A DNA stretch of 64,000 nucleotides from Diacronema lutheri. Lineage: Eukaryota; Haptophyta; Pavlovophyceae; Pavlovales; Pavlovaceae. Every line of letters starts with the position of its first letter. Within the stretch, counting starts at the first letter, position 1. The stretch lies in assembly GCA_019448385.1 (NCBI GenBank), contig JAGTXO010000045.1:62001-126000 (forward strand), in the 5' to 3' direction. Below the pieces are notes generated by a model. It made no database searches and was not told the origin of the DNA. It was given only the letters and a program-made list of their open reading frames with translations. Of this stretch, positions 10,609 through 20,383 are shown one piece after another. The translations under genes and the position numbers were made by a program.

Positions 10609-13600
10609 ATGGGTGACGACGCCCTCGGCCTCGACGAGACGTGGACGCCGCCGCCGATCACGGCGTTCGAGCGGGCGTGGGACCGCTCGGCCGAGCCACA
10701 CGCGCCCAACGCACGCGTCATCCCCGCGGGGGCACCACCCGCGACGGCGGCAAACGCCGCCGCGGCGCGGCTCTATACCCAGGCCGCCGAGCAACGCGCG
10801 CGCCGCGAGGCGTTGCACAACGCGCGCAAGCTCGAGCTTGCCCAGGCGGAGCGCGAGCTGTCATTCGAGCCGCATGATTTCATCCCGCTCGAGCGTCGCG
10901 CGCGCACCGAGTCGCTCGCTACGCACTTTTGGGCGTGCGCGGCCGCCGAGGCGGCGGGCGACGGCGCGCCCTCGCTCCGTTCCTCGCCGGCGCGCACGAA
11001 CGCCGCGCCAAGCGAGGGCGAGTGGTGGGCCTTGCCGGCGCGCGCGTTCGCATCAGGCCGCGCGCGCGCGCGCTCGGACGCACGCGCCGGCGCGAGCGCG
11101 TCGCCCGCCGGCCATGGTCGGCCGTCGAGCGCGGGCGGCAAGCCCGGATGTGCGCTCGAGGCCGGCGCGCTCGACCTCAGCTGGGCGCTCGGCTCGCCGC
11201 CGCCCGCCACGCCGGAGCGTTTTGACCCGCTCGCGCCCTCAACGGGCCGCGCCGGGCGCCGCACCGCGAGCAGCGCGAGCCACGCCGCCGCCATCGCCGC
11301 TGCCGGCGGTGTTGGCGGCGGCGACGACGACGACGACGACGGCGAGGATGGCGCACGCGCGTTCGCGGCCGCGCTCGCCGCGCTGCCCGTCGAGCGGCGG
11401 CTCGCGCGATACGCCGAGCTGCTGGAGAAGCGCAAGAACCGCGCGCGCGTCGCGGCGCACGCCGCTGCACACCGTGAGCTCCCGTTCCACCCGACGCGCG
11501 AGGGCGCACTCGCTGGGCTGCCCGCCCGCGTCGCGGCCGTGGCGAGCGCGCCGCCGCCCGCCGTCGCCCATTCGCCGGCTGCGCGCCCGGCGCTCGGCGC
11601 GCCGCACGTCGGTGTCGGCACGGGGCGGCAGGCGAGATCGACGTGCGAGGCGTCGGGTGCACTTGACGGCGCGGGCGCGACGAGCAGCGCGGACGAGGGC
11701 GGCGCGGCCAACGGCGTCGCGTTCATCGTCGCTCGCGATGCGCGCGGTTCCGCGCCGCAGCCATGGCGTGCGAGCGGCTCGGCAGCATCTGACGCCGGCT
11801 CGGCGGCGGCGGGCGAGGAGGAGGCGAGCAACGAGGCGCACCAACTCATCGCCGCGGAGCCGCTGAACGGCACATGGCGAGGGCTCGGAAGCCCGCCCGT
11901 GCCGGGCAGCGCCGGCTGGACCGAACGGCTTGCGCACGGCGACGTGCTGGCGCGTCGGCGGCGCGCGGCCGACGCGGAGCGCGCGGCGCTCGCCGAGGCC
12001 GCGGCGCGCAAGCCGTCCATTGATGCGCTCTCGCGCAAGACGGCGCGCGCGCTCCGCCGGCTCGGGGCCGCTGCCGCCGCCGCCGCCGCCGCCGCGGCCG
12101 ACCCATCCGCCGCCGCGGACGCGGCGGCGGGCGTGACCACGCCGCGCGCGCGCGTCTCAGGCGGCGCGCAGGCCGACGTCGCGGCGAGCGGCGGCGGCGT
12201 GCACGACAGACTCTACGCAGGTGCGGCTGCGCGCGCCGAGCGACTGCGGCGGAGCATCGCCGCCAGCCTGCGGCGGAGCGCAAAAGCGCGCGCCCCTTTC
12301 CACGCCGGCGCTCGCTCGGCCCTGCACGCCGCGGCACTTGACGGCGTGGCGTGCAGCGCAGCGGCCGCGAGTGGCGCAGCAGCGTCGGAGGAGGCCGCGG
12401 TCGGTGCGATGGCGGACGTGAGCGCCGCGCGCACGGGTGCGCCCGAGGCCGCGCGCGCTGCCGCCGAGGGCGGCGTGGACGCGCCCGCCGCCGCCGGCGG
12501 TGGTGGCGACGGCGCGCGTGCCGCGGGCGTCTCGCCGGCGCGCGGCGACACCTTGGCGCTCGTGCCCTTTCGACGACTGCGCGGGCAGGTGGGCACGCGG
12601 CTTGAGGCGCAGACCGCGCGCGAGCGCTTCCGCCTCGAGGTCGAGGCCGACCGCCGCCGGGAGCGCGGCACGCCCGCGCGCGAGCGCTCGCGCGCGTTGC
12701 GCGTGCGCGCACTGCACGTCGCCGCGCGCGAGGCGTGCGCGCGCATCGCGCGCGCGCGCGGTACGGCGGGCACGCCGGCGGATGGGCAGGGGCAGGCGCC
12801 TGCAGCGCTGCACTCGGCAGCTGAGCTGCGGCATGCGCTCTGCGGCCTTGGGTTGATGCCAATCTGTGCGGCGGACGGCGGCGGCGGCGACGACGACGAC
12901 GACGATGATGGAGTCGACGACGGCGGAGTCGACGGCGGAGTCGACGGCGGCGACGGCGACGGCGTCGGTGCCCGCCCCGGTGGCGGCGATGGCGGCGGCG
13001 ATGGCGGTGACGGTGACGGTGACGGTGGCGGTGGCAATCAAGGCGAGATGGGGGATGGCGGCGCGCGCGGGAAAGCAGCCGCGGCCACGCCCACGGCGGA
13101 TGGGGCAGGCGCGGGCGCAACCGACTCTGGCAGCGGCTGCGCGCTGGCGCGCTCGGCGGCGGCAACGGCTGGCTGTTCGCCGTCCGTTACGGGCGGAGCG
13201 CGCGTCGCGTCGGTTGGTGGCATGCGCGCGCAGCGCGCGGCGTGGTGCGCGGCGTGCGCGCGGCGCGCATGGGTGGCGCTCACGGGCGATGCGGCTCCGG
13301 TCTCGCGCGGAGGACGGCCGCTCGGCGTTCGTCTGCTTGGGGCGTTCGCCGTCGCGGCCGCCGAGGGCGGCATGGACGCGGCGCCGGGTGGCACACGGTC
13401 CCCGCGCGCGGCGACGCTCGGCTCGCCATCGCATGCGCACAGTCATGGCCGCCTGGACTGGTCAGGCGGGCTCGGTAGCCTGGGCTGCGCGCTCGAGGCG
13501 GCATGGGCGGACGAGGCGGCCGCGCTCGACGCCGCGGGCGCCGCGCACCCGGCGCAGGCGCTCGCGCACGCGCGCGCGCTCGGCGCGCGCGCAAAAGCCG

Positions 13601-16235
13601 CGGCGTTGCTCGGCCCGCCACCTGCGACCGTCGCGGCTGCACGCGTCGGTGCGAACGGCGGTGGTGAGCGTGGCGACGAGGGGCCAGGGCGGCTGGGCTC
13701 GGCGTCGCCGCACGCCGCCACGCGGCCGACCGGCGGTGTGTCGCCACACTCGCCACACTCGCCACACTCGCCACACTCGCCACGTTCGCCCGCCGTTTCC
13801 AATTCGCCGCCATGCCGTCTGTTCCCCACACATGCCGACGCGCTCGAGCGCGCGCGCGCCGAGGCCGCGCGCCGCTCGCTCGAGGAGTGCTGCTTCGCGC
13901 CGGCGTTGGACGCGCGCTCGCGCACGCTCGACGCGCTGCGCCTCGAGCGCGTCGCGGCGAGCGCCGCCGTGGCGCGCGCGGCCGCCGCAGCGGCGCTCGC
14001 AGCGTCGCGCGCGCGGAGCGCGCACGCGGGTGACGATGTACCGCGGGTGACGGGTGACGATGTACCGCGGGTGACGGGTGACGATGTGCCGGGGGTGACG
14101 GGTGACGATGTACCGCGGGTGACGGGTGACGATGTACCGCGGGTGACGGACGTGCAGCGCGCGGCGCACGCCGCCACGCTCGACGCGCAATGTGCGGCGG
14201 CCGGGGCCGCGCCCACGCCGTCAGCGCAGCCGGCAGGCGGCCGCTGCAGCTGCGCGCGCGCGCCGCTTGCCGGCGCGGCGGACGACGCGGCGCCGGCCGC
14301 GCTCGCTCGGCACGCGGCACTGCACGCGCGCGCGCGTGAGAAGGAGGTGGGCGCGCGGCGCGGCCTTGGCCCACCAACGCGTTTGCGCGGGCGCCTAGGG
14401 GAGGGGTAAGGGGGCGAGGGGTAAGGGGGGGAGGGGTAAGGGGGGAGGGGTAAGGGGGTGAGGGGTAAGGGGGGAGGGGTAAGGGGGCGAGGGGTAAGGG
14501 GCGAGGGGTAAGGGGGGAGGGGTAAGGGGGGAGGGGTAAGGGGGTGAGGGGTAATAGGGGCTTACGGCGTGCTCACTGCGCGAACTGCGCGCGCCCGCGC
14601 GCCGCGCCGCGCGTCACCAGGTGCGCCTTGCGGCCAGGCGGCTGCAGCTCGAGGCTGAAGCGGCAGCGACGTGCCCATTTCGCCCACAGACCTCCACACA
14701 CCGCGTGCCGCACCGCAGCGGTGCGAATCTCACACGCAGCGGCGCCGGCGGCACGGCGGGGCGCGAGCGCGGCGGCGAGAGCGACTCGTCGTGGGAGGAA
14801 GCGGAGGCGGAGGCCGCCGCCGCTGCAGCCGCCGAGGCCTCCGCCGACCCCGTGACCGCGTCGATTGCACTGCGCGACGCGCGAGCGGCGCGCGCCGTCG
14901 CGCGCGAGCGCCGGCGCGCACGCGAGCGGTTGCTCGGGCTGCGGCCTTCGCCTGGGTCTGCGCGCACGCGGGCAAGTCGTACGTCGCCCACGCCGCCCGT
15001 AGCGTCCGCGCCCGCGCCTGCGCCCGCGGCCGGCGGCGGTGGCGGCGGTGTTATGCCGCGCGCGCGCGCGGCCGGCGCGCTGTCTTCGTCGTCGTCACCG
15101 CGCGGCTGTGCCGGCGGCGGGTCGGTACGCGCGCGCTGGACCCCGGACTCACCCCCGGACCGACCCCGCACTCACCCCGGACTCACCCCCGGACGCACCC
15201 CGGACTCACCCCGGACTCACCCGCCCATCCCCGCGCGACATTTTGCGCCGCCATTCGCATGCGCTCCAGGCACGCGTCGGCAGTGGCCACGCCCACGGCA
15301 GCCCCGCCATCATGGAGGCGTCGGTGTCCGCAGCGTCGCCCCCGCCGCGCGCCAAGCAGCCGCGCTCGCCCGCTCTATCGACAGCCGCCGCCGCTCGCGC
15401 GCGCCATGCACTCGTGACGCCATCCACGGCCGCGCCAACCAGCCCGCGCGCGTCCGCCGCCGTGGCAACCGCCGCGCGCGGCGCGGCCGGGCGCAGGCCG
15501 GCGCTGCCGGCAGCCGCCGGTGCGGTGGACGCGGCCGCGGGCGAGGACGCCTGCGCGACACCCCCGCCGCGCGGCGCGGCGCCGTCCAACGGCGCGCGCG
15601 ACGCGTGCCCGCGCGAGCGTCCGGCGACGGCGGCGCCCGCGGCTGCGGACGCGAACGCCGCGTCGGTGTCGGAGGCGCGCGCGCGCTTCGCCGCGTCGCG
15701 CATGGCCGCGAGCGGGCTCGACGCGGGCAGCGCCGCGCGCCCTCCGCCGTCGGCGCTGCCTGCGTCGAGCCCGCGCTCCGCCTGCACCGAAGCCCACTCT
15801 GACGGCGGGGGGGTCACAGCGGGCGCGCGCGCGCGGCGCGGCGGCGGCGGCGGCGGAGCGGGCGGCTCGTTTGGCCCGACGGTGCTGATCGTCGACGTCG
15901 ATCTGGGCGGCGGGCACGTGGCGCGCATCGGCCTGCGAGACGGCGACTCAGCGTCGATGCTCGCGTCCAAATTTGCCGCGCTCCATCGCCTCGACGAGGA
16001 GGCGGCGGCGCGATTGACGGGTGTGCTTGCGGGGTACCTCGCGGACGCGGTGCCGCGCCTCGCTGCAGAGCGCGCGCGCTTCGGCCGCGCCGGCGGTGGC
16101 GGCAGCGTGAGCGCAGGCTCGCTCAGCGTCGGCGCGTCGACGCGGCGCGGCGCCGGCGCCGGCGGGTACGCGCCCGAGCGGCCGTGCTCGGCGAGCGGCC
16201 GGTTGAGCACGGGCGGGTTTGGCAGGCTGCTCTAG
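10609..16235 (+). CDS. Giant low-complexity protein with F-x-P motifs and a conserved C-terminal domain
   Basis: Exons 10609-14346, 14621-15124 and 15270-16235 keep frame (all phase 0) and give 1735 residues. Most of the sequence is Ala/Arg/Gly-rich, but short motifs recur at helix ends: ERELSFEPHDF, HRELPFHPTRE, EECCFAPALDAR and ATCPFRPQTST. The C-terminus contains a compact ordered stretch, TVLIVDVDLGGGHVARIGLR, followed by a predicted helix. I recall the combination of repeated (C)TFxP motifs and a V-D-V-x-L-G-x-G domain from large flagellar or protist proteins, but I cannot name the family with confidence. Tracts of Asp/Gly (12885-13030), a GDDVPRVT repeat and two intron minisatellites lie inside. 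Function unknown. Confidence 0.65.
14031..14150 (+). repeat. 24-bp coding repeat, five units (GDDVPRVT)
   Basis: Five tandem 24-bp units encode GDDVPRVT with one G-for-R change in the third copy. It lies in exon 1 of the large F-x-P protein, directly after an Ala-rich helix. A separate 9-bp repeat encoding HSP lies at about 13743-13785. Confidence 0.85.
14397..14560 (+). repeat. G-rich intronic minisatellite with repeated GGTAAG
   Basis: About eleven units of roughly 14 bp (core GAGGGGTAAGGGG) fill most of the 274-bp intron 14347-14620. Every unit contains GGTAAG, a perfect 5' splice-site core, and four-base G runs able to form quadruplexes. Confidence 0.85.
15130..15235 (+). repeat. C-rich tandem repeat in the second intron
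   Basis: Imperfect repeats of ACTCACCCCGG/ACTCACCCCCGG fill the 145-bp intron 15125-15269 of the F-x-P protein gene. Nothing else is visible in it. Confidence 0.75.
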
Positions 16236-16382
16236 GCGGGCCGCGTGCGGTCGCGTGCGGGGCGATGGCCGTCGAGCCGCGGTCGGGCCTCTTGACTGCG
16301 ACTGTTGTCACTGACTGGTCTTCGCACGTCTTGCCATACTGACCCTATCTGTTGACCGTCGGAAAGCGTCGTTAGTATTCAT

Positions 16383-16462
16383 GCGCGGGAATCGACGACA
16401 TTGGTGGCTACTCGATCCCCCCGCAGCTGGTGCTGACCCCGCTGTCCTGACGTAAGCGCCGC
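16383..16462 (+). repeat. Dispersed stem-loop repeat, copy 1 (candidate Fanzor RNA/element end)
   Basis: About 80 bp sharing near-identity with copies at 27753-27849 and, inverted, 57598-57675. It contains GGGAATCGA, a 16-nt loop and TCGATCCCC (9-bp stem with one mismatch), then CAGCTGGTGCTGACC and TGACGTAAGCGCCG. TAGTATTCAT flanks it as a 10-bp direct repeat (16373-16382 and 16466-16475), as a target-site duplication would. No Fanzor ORF is attached to this copy. Confidence 0.7.
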
Positions 16463-16474
16463 TAGTAGTATTCA

Positions 16475-17554
16475 TTATAAGGGGGCGCTACCCTGGGGCT
16501 GATGCCGGACTAAAGAATGCACGGAGTCGAGTCTTGTGAGCGACCGAGGCTTGAAGGCCTGCCGGCCGGGTCTGAGGCTGCGACACGTTTGGCCGTCTCG
16601 GCGTGTGGCAGTGACGACGGCCGGCGGCCGGTGGAGGACCACGCGGTGTGAGGGGCGGCGCGCGCATGGCGGCCGCGCCGCGGTCGGTCCGACGGCGCGA
16701 GCTGCGGCGTGCGGTGGTGGCGCGCATCGGCTAGCATCCCTCGGGCAGCGCGAGTTGGCCGGCAAGCGGGCCGGCGGCGGCGGCGTTCGCGACGTTGGCG
16801 GCGACGGGCTCGTCGTGGCCGAGGACGCGATACACGCGCTTGGAGTCGTTGAAGTAAGCGAGGCGCCGGCGTGCGTGGTGCCAGGCGCGGCGCTGCCGGT
16901 CGTGTCTGTCGCGTCGTCAGCCGTGCCCAGAGTGCGCGCGCCGCCGCCGCGCGCAGCCACGTGCGCACCGGTCAATGCCAGGCGTTGGCGCACGGCACGG
17001 CCACCCGTGCCGGCGGACGCGGCGGGAGCGTCCGCCGCGGAGCGACTGATGCCGGTGGCGGCAACCGTTGCGTTCAGCGTTGTGCCGTCCGTCGTGCGGC
17101 GGGCGCCGCCGAGCGCGAGCGGGCCACCGCCGGCGTGCGCGTTGAGAACCGGGTGGCTCGCCGGACGAACAGCACGCACGAGTCCGGGAGAAGCAGCGAG
17201 GCCGGCGGCGGCCAATGCTCCTTTGAGCGCAGCGCCGTTGGTCGTGTCGCGTGCGGCGCCGAGCGGGCGGACGCCGCCGCAGGCGTGCGCGTGCGCGGCA
17301 GTCGACGCGAGGCGCGGGCGCACGTCACGGCCACCGGTGCCTCCGGAGGGCGGATGCGTGCGCGGCTTGCCACCGCCACCGAGCGGCGGCTCGGTCTTGG
17401 CGGCGCGCGCCAGCGCTGGCTGGGCGGCGGCGCGCGGCGGCGACGGCAGCGACGGCGACGGCGGTGGCGAAACGCAGGGGTCGTCCGGGGGAGCGGGCGA
17501 GGGTAGCACGCAGCACACGGTGGCAGGGAATGCCGCAAATGCTCCGCGCGCCAT
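16475..17554 (-). CDS. Doubtful hypothetical protein with three diverged internal repeats
   Basis: An open minus-strand frame of 359 residues from ATG 17554, with a hydrophobic leader (MARGAFAAFPATVCCVLPSP) then Pro/Ser- and Ala/Thr-rich sequence. Three degenerate repeats are visible: GTGGRDVRPRLASTAAHAHA, VLNAHAGGGPLALGG and GTGGRAVRQRLALTGAHVAA, each followed by a D-T/D-D-T-T segment. The opposite strand is also open over 16536-17585, so coding strand is uncertain. No known domain was recognised. The AT-richer block at 17.68-17.83 kb could be its promoter. Confidence 0.3.
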   Translation of the reverse strand: MARGAFAAFPATVCCVLPSPAPPDDPCVSPPPSPSLPSPPRAAAQPALARAAKTEPPLGGGGKPRTHPPSGGTGGRDVRPRLASTAAHAHACGGVRPLGAARDTTNGAALKGALAAAGLAASPGLVRAVRPASHPVLNAHAGGGPLALGGARRTTDGTTLNATVAATGISRSAADAPAASAGTGGRAVRQRLALTGAHVAARGGGARTLGTADDATDTTGSAAPGTTHAGASLTSTTPSACIASSATTSPSPPTSRTPPPPARLPANSRCPRDASRCAPPPHAAARAVGPTAARPPCARRPSHRVVLHRPPAVVTATRRDGQTCRSLRPGRQAFKPRSLTRLDSVHSLVRHQPQGSAPL

Positions 17555-17680
17555 CACGGAGGAGCGTGGCCGCCCAGCGGGCTGAGGAAGAGAGGCTCCC
17601 GCGCAGCGTGCTGGGGAGGAGAGGCTCTCGCTTGGTTGAGGCTGGTCATCTACCAAAAAGTGCGCCATCTCCGACCGTTT

Positions 17681-17830
17681 TCCCGTTGGCCGGTTCAAAA
17701 TGACATACTCGTGGGACAAAACGTTCGATTGGCCAATTCAATTCGATTGGCGGGTTCAACAATGCCAATCCGTCGGAAAAACCTCCGATTGGCCAGGCTA
17801 ATTCGATTGGCTGGTCATATACCAAAATGA
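17681..17830. promoter_or_regulatory. AT-richer cluster of CCAAT/ATTGG boxes in ~60-bp repeats
   Basis: Three degenerate units of about 60 bp (near 17685, 17746 and 17806) contain ATTGG at 17728, 17746, 17788 and 17806 and CCAAT at 17733 and 17765. The 17728-17737 pair is palindromic. It lies between the doubtful minus ORF and the O-GlcNAc transferase gene (ATG 17953), the position expected of a divergent promoter. CCAAT boxes bind NF-Y in many eukaryotes; binding here is inference. Confidence 0.45.
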
Positions 17831-17952
17831 CGAACCCGTCTGAGGAAAATCGTTTGGATTATAGCATCCCAGGGCTCGGTGTCCACCTCAGCTCTGTTTT
17901 AAAAAGCTGAGGGGTCTCCAGGATTCAACGGCAACGGGTGGCCGGCCGTGCG

Positions 17953-20234
17953 ATGGCGGCGGGCGTGCGCGTCGCAGCGCGCCTGCTCGCCGGCGCGCTG
18001 CTCACGTGCGCGGTCGGGCCGGCGCGCGGCGTGGACGAGGCGCGCGTGAGCGCGCTACGAGAGAGCTACGCGAGTGGCGCCGCAGCGTTCAACGCAGGTC
18101 GGCATGCCGACGCCGCCGCGGCCCTCGAGCGCGCGCTCGGCCTCGCGCACGCGATGGGCGGCGAGCCGCCGGCGACGGCTGAGACAGTCCGCTCGCTCGA
18201 GCTCGTGCTCGCGAGCGCGCGGCGCGCGTTGCTCACCTCCTCGCCGCCGCCCGCCGCCGCCGCTGTCGCCAGCGATGCGCGCGCGCGCGGCTCGGGCGCG
18301 TCGCGCCTCGATGCGGAGGTCGCCGCGACGCGCGCGCGGCCGCTCGACGCGCTCGCACACCTGCAGCTGGGCATGCATGCGTTCGGTGAGGAGCGCGCGC
18401 ACACGGTGGCGGCGTGGGCGTTTCAGCGCGGCGCGTCGCTCGCGCCCTCGCTCCCCTTCGTCGCGTACGGCGTTCCGTTCCTGCTGATGCACGCGTTGCA
18501 GCACCGGTGCGACTTTGCCGCGGTCGAGGCATGGGAGGCGCGGCTCGAGTTTGCGATGGAGGCGCCGATCAGCTGCATTCTGCACGGCGCGTGCGGCCCC
18601 GCCGACGAGCACCGGTACGTTCTCACAGAGCCCGCGCGCGCCGTGTCCAACGCGTACACCGTCCTGACCAATCCGGTGATATTCCGGCGACCCGAGCTCC
18701 TCCTCCCTTTCGTGCGCTCGCGCGTCGCGCTCGAGCCGGCGGCGGCGGAGTTGGCGCGCGGCTCGTTCGCGCCGCTTCTGCGCGCGCCGTCGCCCCCACC
18801 GCCGCGCGACGGTGGCGGCGGCGCGCCACGCGGCCGGCGTCTGCACGTCGGGTACATCACGGGCGTGCCGTCCGCGCACGTGACGTACGAACTGGTCGAG
18901 TTGCTGCCGGCGTTGCACGAGCGCGAGTCGGTCGCGCTCTCGTGGTATGCGTTGCACGCTGGCGACGCGCTCTTCCTCAAGCGCGTACCGTCGTTCAGCT
19001 CGATCCGCACCGTCGACCTCTCCATGATGACGCACGTCAACGCGGCCGCGGCGATCCGCGCGGACGGCGTGCACGTGCTCGTCGACCTCGACGCGCACAT
19101 CGAGGCGCGTGCACGCAGCGCGCGCCGCCGCGCGCCGCGCGCCGCGAGCCGCGAGCTGCGAGCGCCCTGCGTGCGCGCCATGGCGGCGGTGCGGCCTCGC
19201 CGCGCGCGGGGCAACCCCCCCCCCCCCCCCCCCCCCCACCCTCCCACCCAACCCCCCCTTGGCGCCCCGCCGCTGCCTGCGCTCGCACTCGGACTAACGC
19301 TCCAAGCGCACGCCGCGCACCGCAGGTCTCGTCGGCCAAGCCGATGGCAGTGATTGCGCATGGCGGCACTCCCGTCGCGATGCAATGGCTTGGCTGGGCA
19401 GGCACGTCAGGCCACCCCCTCGTGCAGTACGCGGGGCTTGACGCCATCGTCGCACCGCCCGCCTCCGCGCACCTCTTCTCCGAATGCCTCGTCCTCCTGC
19501 CCGGCACCTACCAGGCGAACAGCCACGCGCTCAAATGGCACGCCGAGGCCGCGCGCGCGCCGCCGGCCGCGCGCGCGCGCGCGCGCGCGGCGCTGCTCGA
19601 GGCGCTGTCGACCGGGCAGCACGGCGTGCGCGACGACGACGACGACGGCGATGGCGGCGGCGGCGGCGCCGAGGCGCTCGCCGGCGCGCCAGCCGACGCG
19701 GCATCGCGCGACGCGTCGCGCGATGCGGTCGCATTCCTCCGCTCGCGGCGCGCGCGGCGTGCTCCGGTCGCGTGCTCGTTCAACCAGCTTTTCAAATTGA
19801 GCGGCGACGTGTTCGCCGACTGGCGCTCGATCCTACGGCGCGCACCCGCCGCCGCCATCGTGCAGGGCGCGGGCGTGTCGCACGGCCGGCGCTACTCAAC
19901 GTCGGACGCGCCGCGCATGCTACACGCCGCCGCACACGCCGACGGCGCATGCGCGAGCGAGGCGCTCTTCTTCGCGAAGGCGCTGCCCAAGGGCGCGCAC
20001 CTGCGCCGGATGGGCGCTCTGTGCGACCTCGCGCTCGACACGCTGCAGTACAACTCGCACACGACGGGAGCCGACGCGCTCTGGAGCGGAGCGCCGCTCG
20101 TCACGCTGAGCGGCGTCTCCATGGCGTCGCGTGTGGGCGCGTCGCTCGCGCGCGCGGCGGGGATGGCCGACACGATCGTCTTCTCGCACCGCGGCTACGC
20201 CGACTTTGCGGCCGCGCTGCTGCGCGCGAGTTGA
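17953..20234 (+). CDS. O-GlcNAc transferase-like glycosyltransferase (GT41) with signal peptide
   Basis: Exon 1 runs from ATG 17953 to about 19104. Exon 2 is 19326-20234 after the acceptor CACCGCAG. The N-terminus (RVAARLLAGALLTCAVGPARG) is a signal peptide. TPR-like helices follow (NAGRHADAAAALERALGLA; LAHLQLGMHAFGEERAHTVA). The catalytic half matches SPY/OGT proteins: LHVGYITGV..H, MQWLGWAGTSGHP, ACSFNQLFKLSGDVFADW, LQYNSHTTGADALWSGAPLV and VSMASRVGASL, including the UDP-sugar-binding HTTG. The donor is uncertain. A GC-AG junction after 19104 gives DLDAHIEVSSAKPMAV, which reads well; the canonical GT after 19170 also keeps frame. An entry to the secretory pathway would be unusual for the nucleocytoplasmic family. 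The intron has a C20 tract. Confidence 0.82.
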
Positions 20235-20383
20235 GTCACTGTGACTCTTACGCCAGGTTGAAACTGGAAACTGGAAACTGGAAAGCCCCCGACTCGAAGT
20301 GCCTCGGCCGTATTCGTCGGAGTGGCTAGCGGCCACGTGTAACCGTCGCGGTCGATATTCGCGGGCGCAGCTTTTCACCCGAC

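Noticed and set aside
13743-13790. Short regularly spaced repeats resembling a CRISPR-like array.
   Set aside because: Nine-bp tandem coding repeat (HSP) without spacers; in a spliced eukaryotic gene.
16383-16462. tRNA-derived SINE because of a B-box-like CTACTCGATCCC.
   Set aside because: No A box at the right spacing and no A-rich tail; the hairpin and Fanzor association explain it better.
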